A stretch of 8,881 nucleotides of DNA, taken from the NCBI GenBank assembly GCA_937141995.1, contig CAKZQX010000134.1, positions 1 through 8,881 on the forward strand. Reading direction: 5' to 3'. How positions within the stretch are numbered: the stretch's first letter is position 1; the number at the start of each line of letters is the position of its first letter. The notes beneath the pieces were generated by a model. It was given only the letters and a program-made list of their open reading frames with translations, had not been told where the DNA came from and ran no database searches. Positions 6,957 through 8,881 of the stretch are shown one piece after another. The stretch is from an uncultured Chloroflexaceae bacterium (GTDB lineage Bacteria; Chloroflexota; Chloroflexia; Chloroflexales; Chloroflexaceae). The translations under genes and the position numbers were made by a program.

Positions 6957-6979
6957 CGTGCGTAGAGCGCACGTCTTTT
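6957..6979 (+). promoter_or_regulatory. 5'-end hairpin of the str operon leader followed by TCTTTT
   Basis: CGTGCG (6957-6962) pairs with CGCACG (6968-6973) across a TAGAG loop and is followed by TCTTTT. It would form within the first 25 or so bases of the transcript. A 6-bp GC-rich stem with T residues after it could be a weak early terminator or an RNA 5'-end protector. The signal is short and could be chance. Confidence 0.35.
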
Positions 6980-7042
6980 CATGTCTAGCACTGAAACGTA
7001 TCGAAAGAAATTGGCCTGTTCTAAGGCACAGCCGCAAGCTGC

Positions 7043-7108
7043 GACCAGATACAAGGGCCATAATATTCTTTTGTGTCTTAAATATCTGGTCTTTGTTGAT
7101 ATATCTGG
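7043..7108 (+). promoter_or_regulatory. rpsL leader with two competing stems (possible attenuator)
   Basis: GACCAGATA (7043-7051) is the exact complement of TATCTGGTC (7083-7091), a 9-bp stem followed by TTTGTT. A second copy of TATCTGG lies at 7102-7108, only six bases before the GGAGGA ribosome site (7115-7120). The 5' arm can therefore pair with either copy, 9 bp or 7 bp. The layout suits a transcriptional or translational switch controlling the operon, but no known ribosomal-protein leader motif is recognised. Confidence 0.4.
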
Positions 7109-7123
7109 CTAATTGGAGGATAG

Positions 7124-7555
7124 ATGCCGACCATTAATCAACTGGTTCGTAAGCCGCGCAAGCCGGTGGTAAAGAAGACCAAGGCACCCGCATTGCGGTT
7201 CACCTACAACTCGCTACGCGGAAAATTGACGCGCGGGAAAGGGTCGCCACAGAAGCGGGGCGTATGCACCAAGGTCAGTACGGTAACGCCAAAGAAGCCG
7301 AATTCGGCCTTGCGAAAAATCGCGCGTGTGCGGCTTTCAAATGGTCTGGAAATTACGGCCTATATTCCGGGCGAAGGGCATAACCTGCAGGAGCACTCGG
7401 TGGTCCTGGTGCGCGGCGGGCGTGTAAAGGATCTCCCCGGTGTGCGTTATCACATTGTGCGGGGCACGCTTGATACGCAGGGTGTTTCCAACCGGAAGCA
7501 GGGACGTTCAAAGTATGGCACCAAGAAGGGTGGCGTCCAGACTGGTCGGCGTTAA
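7124..7555 (+). CDS. rpsL: 30S ribosomal protein S12
   Basis: S12 sits at the decoding centre of the small subunit and monitors codon-anticodon pairing. The 143-residue product opens [12 protein letters not shown] and carries [19 protein letters not shown] and [10 protein letters not shown]. It also has [14 protein letters not shown] and ends in a basic tail. Compared with the 124-residue Escherichia coli protein it has about 14 extra residues around 25-41 ([17 protein letters not shown]), an insertion known in several non-proteobacterial S12 proteins. K57 and K102 correspond to E. coli K43 and K88, the usual sites of streptomycin-resistance changes, and both are the sensitive-type lysine. 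D103 corresponds to the aspartate that RimO methylthiolates. The start ATG has GGAGGA at 7115-7120. It is the first gene of the str operon. Confidence 0.98.
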   Translation: MPTINQLVRKPRKPVVKKTKAPALRFTYNSLRGKLTRGKGSPQKRGVCTKVSTVTPKKPNSALRKIARVRLSNGLEITAYIPGEGHNLQEHSVVLVRGGRVKDLPGVRYHIVRGTLDTQGVSNRKQGRSKYGTKKGGVQTGRR

Positions 7556-7658
7556 GCCGGGTTGCCGGGCAGCATATCGGCATGAAGCGCTCTGGATGCT
7601 CGGAACCGCATTTCATTTCGGCAAGATTTGAAACACTATTTTATGTTGAGGAAGAAAT

Positions 7659-8132
7659 ATGCCACGCCGAGGAACAATTACCAAGCGGATTCCCGCGCCT
7701 GATCCGCGTTACAACAGTGTTACTGTTCAGCAGTTTATCAACAAAGTTATGGAGCGCGGAAAGAAAAGCCTCGCCGAGCGGATTGTCTACAGCGCAATGG
7801 ATGTTGCGGCAGAGCGCCTGAAGAAGCAACCGCTTGAGGTATTTGAGCAGGCGCTACGCAATGCCAGTCCCTCAATTGAGGTCAAGCCCAAGCGGGTGGG
7901 TGGCGCAACCTATCAGGTACCGGTCGAGGTGAAGAGTGATCGCCGCGCAGCACTGGCAATGCGCTGGATTTTGAATGCCGCGCGTGCGCGCGCCGGGCGA
8001 CCGATGCATGAGCGGCTCGCAACTGAGTTGATGGACGCATACAACAATACGGGAAATACCATCAAACGCAAAGAAGATGTACATAAAATGGCCGAAGCAA
8101 ACCGGGCTTTTGCGCATTACGGTCGGCTTTAG
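7659..8132 (+). CDS. rpsG: 30S ribosomal protein S7
   Basis: S7 is a primary 16S rRNA-binding protein that nucleates assembly of the 30S head and lies near the E site. The 157-residue product is the usual length for the shorter bacterial form. It begins [10 protein letters not shown] and keeps [28 protein letters not shown], a beta-hairpin [22 protein letters not shown], and the C-terminal [16 protein letters not shown] at 7648-7652 sits 6 bases before the ATG. It follows rpsL after 103 bases, a longer gap than in a tightly coupled operon. In E. coli, S7 represses its own operon by binding the rpsL-rpsG spacer. Here I see only short stems in that spacer (for example 7563-7567 with 7578-7582), so the same control is unproven. 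Confidence 0.98.
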   Translation: MPRRGTITKRIPAPDPRYNSVTVQQFINKVMERGKKSLAERIVYSAMDVAAERLKKQPLEVFEQALRNASPSIEVKPKRVGGATYQVPVEVKSDRRAALAMRWILNAARARAGRPMHERLATELMDAYNNTGNTIKRKEDVHKMAEANRAFAHYGRL

Positions 8133-8202
8133 TCAGATTTCTGGACTATAACAGGTTGTTTCGATACGGCGCTGGTCTCACCATGCTGTGACAGCGTGCT
8201 TG

Positions 8203-8231
8203 CATCTGTACGTGGGTCAGATGTTTTTTTT
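8203..8231 (+). terminator. Terminator-like stem and eight-T run between rpsG and fusA
   Basis: CATCTG (8203-8208) pairs with CAGATG (8218-8223) across a 9-base loop and is followed at once by eight T residues (8224-8231). A G-T wobble could add one pair. The stem is short and AT-containing, so I expect partial rather than full termination. It would reduce fusA output relative to rpsL and rpsG, or make fusA depend on a promoter further down. A weak TAGACA (8251-8256) and TTATCA (8275-8280) pair spaced by 18 bases is the only candidate I see. Confidence 0.5.
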
Positions 8232-8286
8232 CTGGTCAGCGACGACCTGCTAGACAAAAGCCGTTATCAGGCCATTATCAGAAGGC

Positions 8287-8301
8287 GCGAGGAACCCTCG
8301 C
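8287..8301 (+). promoter_or_regulatory. GC-rich hairpin upstream of the fusA ribosome site
   Basis: GCGAGG (8287-8292) pairs perfectly with CCTCGC (8296-8301) across an AAC loop, ending 17 bases before the AGGA of fusA (8319-8322). It does not cover the ribosome site. It may shape the 5' end of fusA mRNA, act as a processing or protein site, or be incidental. Confidence 0.3.
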
Positions 8302-8329
8302 CTAATGCGAACAGGAGCAGGATACCGTC

Positions 8330-8881
8330 ATGCCACGCCAGACACAACTGGATCGAATTCGTAATATTGGTATTATTGCCCACATTGACGCCGGAAAAAC
8401 AACAACAACCGAACGCGTGTTGTTCTATACCGGTCGTACCTATAAAATCGGCGAAGTCCATGAAGGTACGGCGGTGATGGACTGGATGCCGCAGGAGCAG
8501 GAACGTGGTATTACCATTACGTCGGCAGCCACAACTGCGTTCTGGAACGAGCATCAGGTTAACATTATCGATACGCCGGGCCATGTGGATTTTACCGTTG
8601 AGGTTGAGCGCTCATTACGCGTGCTTGACGGTGGCGTCGTCGTGTTTGATGCGGTCGCTGGGGTAGAACCGCAATCCGAAACTGTATGGCGGCAGGCCGA
8701 TAAATACAAGGTGCCGCGTATCTGTTTTGTGAATAAGATGGACCGCATCGGGGCCAGTTTTGAGCGCACAGTCGATATGATCAAGGATCGCCTGGGCGTT
8801 AAGCCTGCTGTGATTCAGCTTCCCATCGGGTTGGAGAGCGATTTCCAGGGCATTATTGACCTGATCGAGAATAACGCGGTT
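8330..8881 (+). CDS. fusA: Elongation factor G (partial, N-terminal 184 codons)
   Basis: EF-G is the GTPase that drives tRNA-mRNA translocation and, with ribosome recycling factor, splits ribosomes. The reading frame opens [20 protein letters not shown] and runs without a stop to the window edge. The GTPase motifs are all present: P-loop AHIDAGKT (17-24), switch I RGITI (59-63), DTPGH (81-85) and NKMD (135-138). The remaining G-domain and domains II-V, about 500 more residues in normal EF-G, lie beyond the window. The ATG at 8330 has AGGA 7 bases upstream. It is the third gene of the str operon, after a 197-base spacer with a terminator-like stem. Whether it is the housekeeping EF-G or a paralogue cannot be settled from this part alone, but its place after rpsL and rpsG favours housekeeping. 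Confidence 0.97.
   Translation, partial: MPRQTQLDRIRNIGIIAHIDAGKTTTTERVLFYTGRTYKIGEVHEGTAVMDWMPQEQERGITITSAATTAFWNEHQVNIIDTPGHVDFTVEVERSLRVLDGGVVVFDAVAGVEPQSETVWRQADKYKVPRICFVNKMDRIGASFERTVDMIKDRLGVKPAVIQLPIGLESDFQGIIDLIENNAV

Noticed and set aside
1..8881. tRNA or rRNA genes
   Set aside because: I saw no cloverleaf ends, TTCGA-type T-arm motifs in context, or conserved rRNA segments on either strand.

Overview
The window looks like chromosomal DNA of a Chloroflexota bacterium, probably a Chloroflexales relative. I infer this from three things: the gene styles (a lipoprotein with a Thr/Pro linker, WD40 blades and a PsbP-like module; an S12 with an N-proximal insertion; a 157-residue S7), the GC-rich codon use, and intergenic DNA dense in palindromic repeats. 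No database search was possible, so the phylum is an inference.

Left part (1-1672). A SAM-dependent methyltransferase gene lies on the minus strand (82-855), with a stem-loop at its 3' end. Upstream of it, about 750 bases hold no credible gene. Most of that stretch (946-1577) is an array of three related palindromic elements. Each has a different but perfectly self-complementary core and the same 20-base block beside it. The right part of the gap holds a 16-bp hairpin that probably ends transcription of the next minus-strand gene.

Middle (1673-6894). Two divergent genes share a 185-base intergenic region. On the minus strand is a lipoprotein of about 1003 residues: a lipobox signal, a Thr/Pro linker, 14 WD40 repeats (enough for two seven-bladed propellers), a PsbP/LpqN-like domain and a small C-terminal domain. 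On the plus strand is a 674-residue DUF4838-type, glycoside-hydrolase-like protein without a signal peptide, preceded by an extended -10 promoter.

Right part (6895-8881). This is the start of the str ribosomal operon: a near-consensus promoter, a leader of about 170 bases with competing stems, rpsL (S12), rpsG (S7) and the first 184 codons of fusA (EF-G). The 197-base rpsG-fusA spacer carries a stem-loop followed by eight T residues, a possible partial terminator. These genes make the ribosomal decoding centre, the 30S head and the translocase. The genes to the left have no evident functional link to them.

The least explained structures are the covarying palindromic array at 946-1577, the rpsL leader, and the terminator-like signal inside the str operon.
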